A DNA stretch of 64,000 nucleotides from positions 3,750,501 through 3,814,500 of the forward strand of contig JBBPUQ010000003.1 in assembly GCA_038501195.1 (NCBI GenBank), in the 5' to 3' direction. This stretch comes from Nemania diffusa (taxonomy: Eukaryota > Ascomycota > Sordariomycetes > Xylariales > Xylariaceae). Made by a program: the position numbers and the translations under genes. The number at the start of each line of letters is the position of its first letter. Position 1 is the first letter of the stretch. The notes beneath the pieces are model-generated. The model saw only the letters and a list, made by a program, of their open reading frames with translations. It had not been told where the DNA came from and searched no databases. Positions 9,631 to 20,675 of the stretch are shown piece after piece.

Positions 9631-11589
9631 ATGGAAGCTGTAGAAAATAAACTTTCGCATTTTGCCCTGCTTATCGGGGTAAATTCTGATAGCGAGCGTC
9701 CTTTGAAGGGATGCGTCAGAGACGTTCGCGAAATCGCCAAATTCGTGAACAACTCCTTATCTAGAGTGCATATGCAGCTCTTTACGGCGGATACTTCCAT
9801 TACTCGATCAGACACTCTAGAAATCCTAGCAACATACGCCAATGTCAAAGCTGGGTTCCAAAACATCCTCTCCATTGCGGCACCTGGTGACTATGTGTAC
9901 GTTCACTACTCCGGTCATGGCGTACGAATGGAAGCTTCCAGCGAGTTTTCCAATAGAACAACTGGAGATTTGGCTTTGAACGTCCTTGAAGACTCAAGCC
10001 AGGAGATCACCAGACCCTTCCCCGGAGTTGAACTAGCCCATATATTGGATGATATGGTGACTAAAGGCCTGACCGCAACACTCGTCCTGGACTGCTGTTT
10101 CTCGGGCAGTATCGTGCGACACCACTCTGTCTCGGAGTATTCGTCGGTACGCTACCGTGAGTACACTAGAGAGGAGTATACTACGTGGTTTCCTTTGCTA
10201 GATGACAACGAGGGGAAAACTGAGAACATTGAACGGCCCAACGATAGGGGCCGTCGTAAAGCAACTATGCTTCCCAACTGGCTAGTAAACCCTAAAGGCT
10301 ATACTGTTATTACGGCATGTGGTCCTCATGAAGTTGCGTCTGAACTCAGCTTTGGCACAGCCATCTCTGGTTATAGGCACGGGGCATTGTCGTACTTCCT
10401 GCTACGAGCAATGGCAAGGCTAGGTGGTCTGGGGGGCAGGCATGCACATATTTACCCCTATTTATGTTCAATGTTCCGTCAGTTCCGCCCAACGCAAAAT
10501 CCGATGTGGTATGGGAACAAAGACCTTTACTTCTTCGGGAATGCTACTTTTAGCACAGAGCTAACAGGTGCTCCATTTTCTACGACCTGGGCTGGCGCTC
10601 GCTTACGACTGGAAGGGGGCCAAGCGCATGGTGTATGTGAGGGCGATCAATTTGCGGTGTATACCATCGATTCTGGACGGCCCCTAGTCACTGGCACAAT
10701 CCGGAATGTCAAACCCCTAACATCTGACATCGAATTATTCAACCCGGAGCTCATTCAAAATGAAAAAGGTTGTATCGCTAAGGCGTTGACGCATCTGTCA
10801 CTAAGAGGCTATCCGATACAGCTAGATCAGGGTGGATTATACTCAGAAGAGTGGGCTACCGCTCTCGAAGAACGAAATTACCTTGCGCTTGAAGACACGG
10901 ATCATCCATTTGCACTTCATGTATACCCTAAAGGTAACGGGAATGGGTATATAATACAAGACAAATATGATCGCGAAACGGAATGCTCGACAGACAACCT
11001 AGGGAACAACATGGTAGTAATGAGTCCTAGCAGAGTCCTTGATATAGTAGAGCATCTGGCCAAGTTTCAACTCATGCGGGACATGACTAACACGTCGCAA
11101 GAAAAGCCTTTCGGCGGGCGATATAGAGTTACGCTCCTCAACGAGGCAGGACAATCATTTCAAGCAGGAGATATCGTCAATGTAAAGGAGCAGGAGTTAC
11201 TACATTTGGTTGTAGAGAACGAAGGCAAAATAGATCTTTATGTTCACGTCTTCAACCTAGATTCGCTAGGTCAGGTGGAGAACATACTGAAAGCAAGTTA
11301 TGTTGTCATTTCCCCGCCGAATCTGGATGATGGGTTCACGGGGGAATGGGTGAAGAAACTTCAGACGCATGTTCCACCGGGATTCATACAACAAGGTATT
11401 GCTAACTGCGAAGATATTATCAAAATCTTCATCACTAGCCAGCCCACCTCTTTCGCACCCCTAGAGATGCAGCAACTCCATGACTCCAACGACAGTGGGG
11501 TAGTTGAGTTACCTGATCGAGAACACACACCTTATACGGGGAAGGAAGACTGGGTTGCTCTGGATTTCAGAATCCGCACTCATAAGTAG
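9631..11589 (+). CDS. Caspase-domain (peptidase C14) protein with DUF4384-like C-terminus
   Basis: Single-exon gene for 652 aa. Residues about 9-330 form a caspase/metacaspase-type domain. The first strand is HFALLIGVN, followed by LKGCVRDVREIAKFV. The catalytic His is in VYVHYSGHG (His96) and the catalytic Cys in LVLDCCFSGS (Cys156; family pattern D-x-C-x-S-G). YTVITACGPHEVASE and GALSYFLLRAM match the small-subunit region. Both catalytic residues are present, so it is probably active. The C-terminal part (about 370-630) holds a beta-rich module with LYVHVFNLDSLGQVENIL and IIKIFITSQPTSF, like DUF4384-type regions found in other caspase proteins. There is no signal peptide or membrane segment. 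It lies between the 84-aa gene and a TPR-CHAT gene on the same strand. Substrates are unknown; a role in regulated cell death or defence is inferred from the domain only. Confidence 0.88.
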   Translation: MEAVENKLSHFALLIGVNSDSERPLKGCVRDVREIAKFVNNSLSRVHMQLFTADTSITRSDTLEILATYANVKAGFQNILSIAAPGDYVYVHYSGHGVRMEASSEFSNRTTGDLALNVLEDSSQEITRPFPGVELAHILDDMVTKGLTATLVLDCCFSGSIVRHHSVSEYSSVRYREYTREEYTTWFPLLDDNEGKTENIERPNDRGRRKATMLPNWLVNPKGYTVITACGPHEVASELSFGTAISGYRHGALSYFLLRAMARLGGLGGRHAHIYPYLCSMFRQFRPTQNPMWYGNKDLYFFGNATFSTELTGAPFSTTWAGARLRLEGGQAHGVCEGDQFAVYTIDSGRPLVTGTIRNVKPLTSDIELFNPELIQNEKGCIAKALTHLSLRGYPIQLDQGGLYSEEWATALEERNYLALEDTDHPFALHVYPKGNGNGYIIQDKYDRETECSTDNLGNNMVVMSPSRVLDIVEHLAKFQLMRDMTNTSQEKPFGGRYRVTLLNEAGQSFQAGDIVNVKEQELLHLVVENEGKIDLYVHVFNLDSLGQVENILKASYVVISPPNLDDGFTGEWVKKLQTHVPPGFIQQGIANCEDIIKIFITSQPTSFAPLEMQQLHDSNDSGVVELPDREHTPYTGKEDWVALDFRIRTHK

Positions 11590-12506
11590 CGTTACAAAAT
11601 GCACCCACCAAAGTGATATGCTTTAGTTCTGAACTTTGGGACGGGGAATTCCGAATTTCCGCTTATAAGAAAGCGCTTTCCGCGCTTCAAGAGCCACAGT
11701 GTGGGAGACCAACTCTTAATATTGTCTAATCAAGTCTAAACATCCATTAAAAATAAAAAAAAGAGAGGCTCTAATGCCACGCAACTCTCATACTAGAAGA
11801 ACTCGTGTATCCGCGGACTGTGAAGGAATCGCCAGAAAGTGCACTATCTTCTGTGTGTCAATCAGCAATCGACTTGCTCAAGGGTTTTCCTTTGGACTGT
11901 CGTCAGAACAACAATAGGTAACCCGGGTAGCTTACCCGTAAATGACAAGAATTCCCTGACACATGACCCCTGGCCCCTAAAGAGGATTGGTTGACGCAAG
12001 CCCTGGCATTACCCACAAACCGGCACCGAAGGAGTGATTATCTGGTTACAGTATTGGGGGCTGAAGTGATATGCAAGGGTATCCGTGGCCGAGAACTCTG
12101 GGCAACTGGCCAAATCGGTGACTTCAATTCATTAGCGATACCCAACCAATCTATCTCAGCCTCATGTCAACCTTCCCATGGAGATGCTCCACTGCCAGCA
12201 CTAGGGTGACCTACGCCTAGACTCTGGCAGCACGCCAATTGAATTCCTAACCCGCCGCTTCGTCATAAAGGATCTCTCGGGGAATGGGGCTGTTGCCTAA
12301 CTCTGGCATCCAGGGCGTGTTTTAGCGGAGATGTTGGATCGCATTTCTCCTTCCTACATTAGAGCCAATCGGCTTGCCTGCAGCTAGATAATATCCCAAT
12401 AGCCAAGCCCTCAATGCCTCTATATGTAAGCTGAGTTAGTAGAACACTATCAGTATTATCTCTAACTTTCGCCATTCATATTATCCTTCATGACACGCTC
12501 TTGGTT
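11590..12506. other. Spacer between the caspase and TPR-CHAT genes
   Basis: About 900 bp with no convincing coding content. It probably includes the promoter of the TPR-CHAT gene. I specifically looked for a gasdermin-like or other small effector gene and saw none. Confidence 0.4.
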
Positions 12507-15500
12507 ATGAATATTGAAGCCATGACTGACCCTAATGAGACCGTGGCTAGCTGTGATGAAGTCATTACTAAATTCCGACAGGATCTCATTGCCACCCCAG
12601 AAGACCACCCTGACCGTTTCAAGCAGTTAAATAATCTTGCAGCAAAACTAAGTGAAAGGTTCTCATACACAAAGAATTTCTCTGACCTAGAAGAAGCTTT
12701 TAAATTATCTGGTCAAGCCATCACCGCCGCTCCGGAAGGGTATCCGAAACGAGCCTTCGTCCTGATGAACCATGCGCGCAACCTGGTTGATAGATTCCGG
12801 GCTACGAGAGTCATCCACAACCTAGAAGAGGCCATCAAATTCCAACGGCAAGCGATAGCTATCACGCCACAAGACGATCCAGCTCGTTGTGAGCTCTTGG
12901 GGCAACACGGAGCATGGCTTCATGAAAGATACTACGTAACAAAAGACTTACGTGACCTTGAAGAAATGTTGGAGATATGTCGACAATCTGTTGAAGCTGC
13001 AACGAACAATAACCCACATCGTGCTATATTTTTGAACAACTTGGCCAACTGTTTAATTGACAAAATCTTGTTGACGGGAGATACAACGGATTTGGACAAA
13101 ACTATAGCTACATCGTATCAAGCTCTCAGTGCTTCAAACGATAACTCGGTCCAAGCTGCATCATTGCATACACTCGCTATCTGCCACGGCCTTAAGTTCT
13201 CGGAAACCAAAGCTACTGATGATCTGCAAAAGGCTATTCAACTGCAGCAACAGGCTGTCGCCCTTACTCCCCAGCACGATTTGGAATTGCCAAGGCGGCT
13301 AAATAATCTGGGTATATTACTCGGAAAGAAATATCTGGAAACAAGGGTCGTCGTTGACCTAGAAGAGGCTATTAGACTATGTCGAGAAGCCGTCGAAACT
13401 ACTCCGAAGGGAGATCCAGAACTAAACAAGCGGAAGAGGGATCTTAATTTTTGGATTGGTGAAAGTGCAACAAGAGAGATAAACATCGACGAGCAGGATG
13501 GACCTATTTCAGCACCAGGACAAGTTAGAGATGCCAATTCAACTAGGGAGATGAACCTATTCAAAGTTGACACTGAGATGGCCTCATGTCTTCAAGATCT
13601 AGAAGACGAGAGTCTTCAGTATTTCCTTGAAATCGAAGAAGAGAATACAGGGAACGATCCCGATGAACTATTCATCTATACATGTTTCTTAATATTCTCA
13701 CGATCTCAGAATATCGAATACCTCGATCGAGCTATTCGACGCGCTCAATCGTGGCTCTCATCAACGCCTCCTGAGAATGAAGATAGAGCGCGGCGATTTG
13801 AGATACTCAACATAGCTATTGAGAAAAGAATCCCACTCTGTGGCACAAGCACTGGGACTTCAGCAGGCGAAGCCATATTTGCCTGGCTTGACGATATATT
13901 CGAAGGTTTTACTTCGGATAAAGACGTACAAACCGCCTTCTCTTATGCTTTGAAGAGTGTAGCACGCCCTGAGTACTTCAAGAACAATTCCAAGGTATCA
14001 AATGCGATGAATAGCAAGGCAAACGAAATCAATGAATCTTATGAGGCCACAAGCAACCTAGCGGCTTTAAACCAATCTATTAAAATCCATCGATATAGCT
14101 TGGAAATGGCTACTCCGGCTACGTCAAACTGGGCGTGTATCTCCTATAACCTTGCCCTCAGATTCACAAACCGTGCCGCAATTACAGCATCACTAGTGGA
14201 TGCAGACACATCTATTCAATATGCAAATCAAGCGGCTAGTACCGCTCTTGAAAGTGATGAACATCGCGGGATGTTTTTAAAATCTCTCGGGGGTGCTTTT
14301 CGACAACGGTTTGAGTTGACTGGGGCAATCGACGACTTGGATGAGGCCGTTAAGCATTGCACCGCTGCAGTAGCTGCTTGTGACCCGAATCACTTTGCAT
14401 GGCCATCGTGCTTCAGCTCACTTGCAAACGCCTTGGGTAGGCGCTTTGAGATGACAGGGTCCCTTGAGGATATCAACCGCGCCGTAGAAGTAGCTGGTTT
14501 CTACACGGAAAGTGGTGGACAAACTGAACTGGATTCCATTAGTTTATGTTGCTGGCTTATGGCACGTTCTGAGCGGACTGGATCCGAGGAAGATCTCGTT
14601 CGTGCCATCGAGGTTGTGACCCGGGCGATTGATGCTTCTCCCGAGAAAGGATATACGCGACACATCTCATTCGCTAATCTAGGTCGTTGTCATCTAATGC
14701 GCTTCGACAATTTTCATTCGCTAAAGTCGCTTGATCTAGCTATTGAGGCCACCACCAAAGCGATTGAGCTCTCACCGGAGGGCCATAGTGAGCGCTCCCG
14801 TTGGCTGTCTAATCTCGGGGTGATGCTTTTAAGGCGTTCTCAGCACAATGGTTCCAGGAACGATTTAGACAGCGCCATCCAGGCTGCAAGGCAAGCCATA
14901 GAAGCTCATCGTCCTGATGGCCGCAAAAGTACGTTTCTTCTCAATCTCGGGGAATCCCTCCGCATTAGGTATGAAGAATATGGGTCCGAAGACGACCGCG
15001 AACTCTGTCTCGCTTCCTACATGGATGGATGGGATTGTCCCGACGGTCTACCTGCCGAACGCGTCTTGCTAGCGAAAAGGGCGTCAGAAATCCTCATCGC
15101 CCAAGGAGAATGGCCAAAATCTGCTTCTTTGTTGAAGGCGGCCGTACAGCTCTTGCCGCTCGTCAGCCCACGGGCTTTACAAAATACTGATAAGCAGTAC
15201 AGGCTGGGGACCTACGCAGGACTTACATCTAACGCAGCCGCCGCATCGCTCAACGCTGGTGACGGCCCGATAGACGCCTTGCAACTCCTCGAAGCCGGTC
15301 GAGGCATCATATCTAGCTCGGTCATGGACATGCGGATCGATGTGTCCGAGCTCGAGCAGCAGCACCCAGAACTTGCCGCAAGGTTCAATGCTCTTCGAGA
15401 GGTGCTGGACTCCCCAAGAGAGGAAACAAACACTCCAAATAATGATTTTGGTGTGTCTCAAACAAGCCTTCGGCGAAATGCTGAGCAGAACCTTGATAAA

Positions 15501-16697
15501 GTCCTTGAAGAGATTCGGGCCAAGCCCGGGTACCATGACTTTCTCCTTCCACCATCCAAAGAGGAGCTCCTGGCAGCCGCCGATCCAGATCCGATTATCA
15601 TTGTGAATCTGAGCACTATCCGATCCGACGCATTCATCATCTACAGATCTCAAATCAATCTAGTCCCGCTGCCAGACCTACGTGTGGTGGATGTCCAGAA
15701 ATGGAGTATCAAGCTGCACCCTGCTTCATCTCTTCGGACTGACCAAATGCTGAAATGGTTATGGGACACAACATGCAACCCGATCTTGAAGGCTCTAGCT
15801 TCCCAAGAACCACCACACTGTAATGGCCAGCCACATGTTTGGTGGATTCCAACAGGCCACCTCAGCCGGTTTCCACTGCATGCTGCAGGATACCATCATC
15901 TGAAATCAGCTAAGTCCGTGCTTGATGTGGTGGTATCGTCATATGCCTCCTCCGTAAAGGCATTGCTTCAGGGTCGAAGAAAATCGGCTCAACTCTCCTC
16001 GTCACAAAACCATGATTCCCTACTTGCGGTTACTATGAAACATACCCCAGGCTTGCCTAGCCACCAAACCCTACCCTTCGTCGAGGCAGAGTGGGACATG
16101 CTAAACCAAATATGGTCGACGGCGAAGACAAAGATGACCTTGAGAAGACCACCCCCCCGTAAGAGCGAGGTTCTAGAACGGATGCCTTCGACCAAGATCT
16201 TCCACTTTGCGGGCCATGGAAGCTCAAACCCTCACGAGCCATCCAAAAGCTGCCTGTTACTTGAGGACTGGCAGACGGATCCACTGACCGTTGGCGATCT
16301 CCGTGACTGTAGATTCCAAAAAGACCCTCCATTTCTAGGATACCTCTCCGCTTGCTCAACAGGGGCTAACAAGGCAGCTGGACTACAAGACGAGGGCATC
16401 CATTTAATCGGCGCCTTACAGTTGGCCGGTTTCCAGAACGTTGTCGGCACACTTTGGGAGGTTTCAGACAAGCATTGTGTTGACGTAGCGCGTGTTGTAT
16501 ATCAAACCTTACGTGACGAAGGGCTGACGAATAGAGCAGTATGTAGGGGATTGCACCGGGCCCAGTTGGCACTACGCGATGCCGAAATCCGTAGAGCGAA
16601 ACCCGCCAGAGCTATCAAGGCAGTGGATTCGGATGATGAGAGCGACGACGACAGGAACTGGTTTTGGATTCCGTATGTTCATTACGGCGTCATCTAA
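12507..16697 (+). CDS. TPR-CHAT protease
   Basis: Very large single-exon gene for about 1,396 aa. Residues about 1-330 and 500-850 are degenerate tetratricopeptide-like repeats, each built on DLEEAIxLxRQAIxxTPxxxPxRxxxLxNLAxxLxxRF. Such arrays serve as sensor or partner-binding solenoids. The C-terminal about 330 residues are a CHAT domain (caspase HetF associated with TPRs): VWWIPTGHLSRFPLHAAGYH, the catalytic His in IFHFAGHGSSN (His1237), the catalytic Cys in LGYLSACSTGANK (Cys1283), then HLIGALQLAGFQNVVGTLWEVSD. Both catalytic residues are intact. The chosen start is the first in-frame ATG; a second lies at 12522. A Glu/Asp-rich linker (about 340-390) separates the two repeat blocks. CHAT proteases activate gasdermins or other effectors in bacteria and fungi; the target here is unknown. 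Confidence 0.92.
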   Translation: MNIEAMTDPNETVASCDEVITKFRQDLIATPEDHPDRFKQLNNLAAKLSERFSYTKNFSDLEEAFKLSGQAITAAPEGYPKRAFVLMNHARNLVDRFRATRVIHNLEEAIKFQRQAIAITPQDDPARCELLGQHGAWLHERYYVTKDLRDLEEMLEICRQSVEAATNNNPHRAIFLNNLANCLIDKILLTGDTTDLDKTIATSYQALSASNDNSVQAASLHTLAICHGLKFSETKATDDLQKAIQLQQQAVALTPQHDLELPRRLNNLGILLGKKYLETRVVVDLEEAIRLCREAVETTPKGDPELNKRKRDLNFWIGESATREINIDEQDGPISAPGQVRDANSTREMNLFKVDTEMASCLQDLEDESLQYFLEIEEENTGNDPDELFIYTCFLIFSRSQNIEYLDRAIRRAQSWLSSTPPENEDRARRFEILNIAIEKRIPLCGTSTGTSAGEAIFAWLDDIFEGFTSDKDVQTAFSYALKSVARPEYFKNNSKVSNAMNSKANEINESYEATSNLAALNQSIKIHRYSLEMATPATSNWACISYNLALRFTNRAAITASLVDADTSIQYANQAASTALESDEHRGMFLKSLGGAFRQRFELTGAIDDLDEAVKHCTAAVAACDPNHFAWPSCFSSLANALGRRFEMTGSLEDINRAVEVAGFYTESGGQTELDSISLCCWLMARSERTGSEEDLVRAIEVVTRAIDASPEKGYTRHISFANLGRCHLMRFDNFHSLKSLDLAIEATTKAIELSPEGHSERSRWLSNLGVMLLRRSQHNGSRNDLDSAIQAARQAIEAHRPDGRKSTFLLNLGESLRIRYEEYGSEDDRELCLASYMDGWDCPDGLPAERVLLAKRASEILIAQGEWPKSASLLKAAVQLLPLVSPRALQNTDKQYRLGTYAGLTSNAAAASLNAGDGPIDALQLLEAGRGIISSSVMDMRIDVSELEQQHPELAARFNALREVLDSPREETNTPNNDFGVSQTSLRRNAEQNLDKVLEEIRAKPGYHDFLLPPSKEELLAAADPDPIIIVNLSTIRSDAFIIYRSQINLVPLPDLRVVDVQKWSIKLHPASSLRTDQMLKWLWDTTCNPILKALASQEPPHCNGQPHVWWIPTGHLSRFPLHAAGYHHLKSAKSVLDVVVSSYASSVKALLQGRRKSAQLSSSQNHDSLLAVTMKHTPGLPSHQTLPFVEAEWDMLNQIWSTAKTKMTLRRPPPRKSEVLERMPSTKIFHFAGHGSSNPHEPSKSCLLLEDWQTDPLTVGDLRDCRFQKDPPFLGYLSACSTGANKAAGLQDEGIHLIGALQLAGFQNVVGTLWEVSDKHCVDVARVVYQTLRDEGLTNRAVCRGLHRAQLALRDAEIRRAKPARAIKAVDSDDESDDDRNWFWIPYVHYGVI

Positions 16698-17192
16698 CAC
16701 GTGTCTACGAAAACCCCTATTTCTAAAAGGTTCTATACCAACGCTTCAACAATTATATACAACATTAGTTACTCTCTAACATCCACCATCTTAGGAGAGG
16801 CTTAATCACCAGGAGTGATGGGAACTAGATTGATTGTTAGGCTATTGGGGTATGAGTGCTTTATCATAAGATGCAAACAAATATATGGACTCAAACTGAG
16901 GTCATGCCCCCTATGGTACTCAGCAAGTAGATAATGTGATTCTGAGAGAATCGATCTATAGGACTTCGGACAAACCACTATATAGAGTCCAACTAGTATT
17001 AGCAGCACTCTCTCAAAGACATCAGCCACAACTTCAGTTCGAAACCCATATGTCTTAGTTTCACGGTATACAACATGATACTTTCAGTCACATCCAACAA
17101 GATGTAAATTCATCGCTTTTAATGCAACAAGGTCGCCTTGCTTTAACTCCTGGCCCTTTTCAAAGTAAAGACCAAAACAAATGCACAGGATA
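16698..17192. other. Convergent intergenic region
   Basis: About 500 bp between the TPR-CHAT stop and the alcohol dehydrogenase stop. No gene seen; 3' UTRs expected. Confidence 0.4.
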
Positions 17193-18438
17193 CTAATCAA
17201 ACGTAACAACCTGCCGACACTTTGCCTTACCATTCCTCATATCATCTACCATCGCAGGCAAGTCCTCAATTTTTCTAAAGTCGACATTAGGCTGGATATT
17301 GTGCTTCGCAGTGAATGCGACAGCCTTAGCCATCCGCTGCGGGACGCCGGTGCTGTCAGCCTTGATGCGGTACCTCCCCGTGATCAGATCTAGCGTGTTC
17401 ACCTTCAGGGGCTCCATCGCAATACCGACGATCATGAGCAGGCCATTAGTGCGCAAAAGGGGGATGGCACCATCGTACGCCACGATCGCGCCCGAGAAAA
17501 CAGCTGCTGCATGCACGCCCTTGCCACTCAGCTTTTTGATCTCCTCCACGTACGTGTCGGCTTGTGTCCGCGAGTTGAAGACTGCGTCTGCGCCGTACTC
17601 CGTTGCGGAGTGCAGCGAGTCGTCGCTGATGTCGACGCCGATCACGTTGCACCCCATGGCCTTCGCGTACTGCACTCCGTACTGGCCCAGCCCGCCGCAG
17701 CCCACGATGGCCACCCATTGGCCGGGCTGCAGCTCGCAGCTGTCGATGGCATTGAAAGCTACATTGAAAAAAAATGATCAGTTGCCCAGAAATCATAACT
17801 ATGAGGAAACAGGGTCGATGAACCCCTAAGGAATAATCCCGGCAAGGATCCGGCGGCAGTGCAGTGCAACATCTTACCCGTAATCCCCGCGCAGAACAAC
17901 GGCGACGCACGCCTAACATCGATCTCCGGCGGCAGCACGACGGCAGTATGGTAGTCTACAATGACATACTCCTGGAAGAAGCCGTTGACGTGGAACCCCT
18001 GGCACATAGGCAGGTCGGTGTTCTCGCAGCGCTGGTTGTGGATCTGGCAGCCGTCGCACTCGTAGCAGACGTTGATGAAGTAATTGAAGCCAATAGCGTC
18101 GCCGACCTTAAACCCCTTTCCCTCAGCCGAGGGGTGGATCTTCTCGATGATGCCCGAGCCCTCGTGGCCCATGGTCACCGTCTCCCCGTGGTCCCGAGCC
18201 AGGCCCATCAGGTCGGAGTGGCATAGCGACGCTGACTTGATCTTCACTAGCAATTGGTCCTTCTCCGGCTCTGGCGTCGGTATGTCGTTGATGACGACTC
18301 TTTTATTTTGCTATGAGAAGCAGGAGTTGTCAATCTCTTTTATTTTTGAATTGAGTTGACTCTTGCAGCAAGCGTCTTAAACGGTCAAGCCGAGTGGGTG
18401 TTCGGAGAGCTTACGGGATCCCACTGTCCGGCCTTCAT
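17193..18438 (-). CDS. Zinc-dependent alcohol dehydrogenase (MDR family)
   Basis: NAD(P)-dependent oxidation of an alcohol or reduction of an aldehyde in the cytosol. Exons are 18438-18415, 18310-17878 and 17758-17193, giving 340 aa. The first exon encodes only MKAGQWDP. Catalytic zinc ligands are visible: Cys in SASLCHSDLMGLA, His in TMGHEGSGIIE and Cys in LFCAGIT. The structural zinc lobe has four Cys (NVCYECDGCQIHNQRC). The cofactor strand is VAIVGCGGLGQYGVQYAKAMG, followed by VIGVDISDDSL; the Asp after the second strand suggests NAD rather than NADP. The family is broad, so the substrate cannot be named. The neighbour on the 5' side is a dead catalase, with no sign of a cluster. Confidence 0.93.
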
Positions 18439-19210
18439 CCTGTCAGCAATATCGGGGTCCGATCGCAATGTGTTCGGAATAACGAATATACTAGATTACG
18501 AGGTAAAACTATAAAGAAGGGGAATAGCTAGGGAAAGTATCACGAATCTTCACCAAGTAAAAAGGAGCGAAGAAGAGATTATCACTCAATCAAATACGTG
18601 CCGTAAAAAGCGTAAGGCGGGACGAAGATGCCGGCGCTCAAGCACCCAACTTCTAGAAACAGAAAACAACGGCCGAGCACGGCACGCGTGGGTGGACAAG
18701 AGCGAGCTTGGCGATCCCGGCGCTGTGCTTCTCGTCTACGATATTTGAAATACGGAACATAAGTAGACTAGTTCCCGTCCTATATACCGCTTACTGTCTT
18801 ACATGAGGGGAAGCCGCAAACGCGGAGTTGGAGAATGGAGTAGGTAGGGGGTTGGCATCACGGTCCGTCCCGGTAGATACTATCCGGGCTAATATAGTAA
18901 CATGTTTTTGAATGACTTCCTATAGCTAACAGAAGTATATTCTTTATAGTTTGAGAACTCAAAATCAGTGTGTTTAGCAACGTCGCAAAAGGCCGAGGTA
19001 CGTGTAGTATAATCAATGAATTACATCCTCTCCGCCTTAAGACTAATTAGAGAAAGTAAGTGAGATTGTATGACGTGGACTAAATCTTTTTCTTGTGAAT
19101 TAACATACATATCTCCTAAGCTCGCTTTGCAGCGAACTAATATCGACACAACTTGATCTCATTAATATGGCATCTGAGAACTTGAACCATCCATCCCTCT
19201 AGCGAAATTC
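18439..19210. other. Upstream region of the alcohol dehydrogenase gene
   Basis: About 770 bp with no gene seen. It should contain the dehydrogenase promoter. It grades into the catalase relic. Confidence 0.35.
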
Positions 19211-20012
19211 TTATGCTGCGAGATTTGGTACTAAATCTACTGCAAGAACCTGGTGCCCGCCTTCACAATCGTCATAGCCTCTCAAGCTGTCGGGGGAGAT
19301 TTTACGAATCGCCACTACACCGTAAGGTTTGACCCTTTTGTGATTGATAGAGATCTCGACGGCTGGCAGTGCGAACCCTCGAGCAAGTGATTGTACCACC
19401 TCCCCTGTCACCCAGATGGCCTTCAGATGGCCTTAGGCCTCGCAGAGCCGGTAGACGGCTCGGCCGCTCTTCTAAAGCGCCCCGATTGAGACGGCACCCC
19501 TCGGTAAGAAAATTGTATCGAACATGGTAAAGCGCATGTCCTCTAGATGGTGATCGGGCTAGACGTCGAAATCAAAATCGTGCTCCGTTGACTCTGGGAT
19601 GGTCTGAATACCAAATTTTCACTTCGGATACGCGCTGTCCTCGATAGCCTCCCACAAATCCCTCCAGTGGAAGTCCGAGTTATTGAAATACCAGTCCACC
19701 TACTGAGGAAATTGGTAGAGCTGAAATTTTTTTCATCACAGGTCCTGCCCAACTAGCTTCAGTAGTGCCTCATCCCAAACAAGTGGATGAACCGGAAGTC
19801 CCGGAGTTAAATGGAACTTTGACAGAATTACGCTTGCCCTTCTTATTGATGAGTGTGAAAGTATTGACACCAAGTGCATGCATCATACGGTACGAGCGAG
19901 ATATCGCTCGGTCTAACATTGCCCACGCATACATCTGTGTGGCCCCTCGCGCATATACACGAAATCCCAAAAGTTGTTCTGATATATCTGTATGGCACAC
20001 TGTTGCAATCTA
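19211..20012 (-). pseudogene. Large-subunit catalase relic with internal deletion
   Basis: Read on the minus strand, fragments in shifted frames align with fungal large-subunit catalases. In order they are NNFWDFVY; WAMLDRAISRSYRMM then GVNTFTLINKKGKR; LVWDEALLKLVGQD; DFHWRDLWEAIEDSAYPK; KFGIQTIPESTEHDFDFDV. The text then jumps directly to the C-terminal flavodoxin-like domain: FDTIFLPRGAVSIGAL, KSGRAVYRLCEA, GHLKAIWVTGE, KPYGVVAIRKISPDS. Several hundred codons in the middle are therefore missing, and stops interrupt the rest (for example the Trp of PKWKFG is TGA). The N-terminal exon is not found. It cannot make a catalase. Confidence 0.8.
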
Positions 20013-20675
20013 TCTTGAACAATCACACCAAATAGTGGATGTGCCTAGGAGCTGGGTTTTTCTCAATTCATGTGTGTAAGTATAACTTAATACCAAACTT
20101 AAGAGTCGCATTGATCTGATGTAAGGGGCTGTTGCCTACAGAGTTTATCACGGAGTTAAGCTTCTGTGTGCTTTGAGAGGGGATTGAAAGACAGAAAAAA
20201 ATGGAGTTTACTCACTCGTAATATTTGCGTATAGCAGTACGATAAAAAGAGAAGTGTTGTCAATTAATGGCTTTGATACGATTGCTGCTTACGGTTTGCG
20301 CGGAGAAACCAAAGTCGGAGATGCAGCGACGAGACTATTTAGGTGGGGACTTAGATCGAGTAGCACTTCTAGTAGTCGTTAAGGGAAGACAAAGTTAGAC
20401 ATATAGGCACTCGCTGCACCTTGAATCGCTAAAATCCGAGTTTCGGGGTCTGGCGACACCAAACACCGCGGATGTCTACCATTCTCTTAAAAAAATCGCC
20501 GCTATGCTTACCAATAGTAGGCATTTTGATAATGCTATGATATGGGTGTCATCGTGAGGGAGTCGCTAACAGGAAATGCATATAAGTAGCAAGAGAAAAC
20601 CTGTGTTTCACAGTAGTATGCTGGACACTAGAACCTATTAAAACAGTTTTATTATTGCGCAAAAAGGGATCAATC
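20013..20675. other. Intergenic region upstream of cyanamide hydratase
   Basis: About 660 bp with no gene seen. It likely holds the promoter of the cyanamide hydratase gene. Confidence 0.35.

Noticed and set aside
16802..17029. 75-codon minus-strand frame starting with a hydrophobic segment, near the TPR-CHAT gene
   Set aside because: Considered as a possible effector. It has no gasdermin-like sequence, no conserved pattern, and overlaps 3' UTR space.
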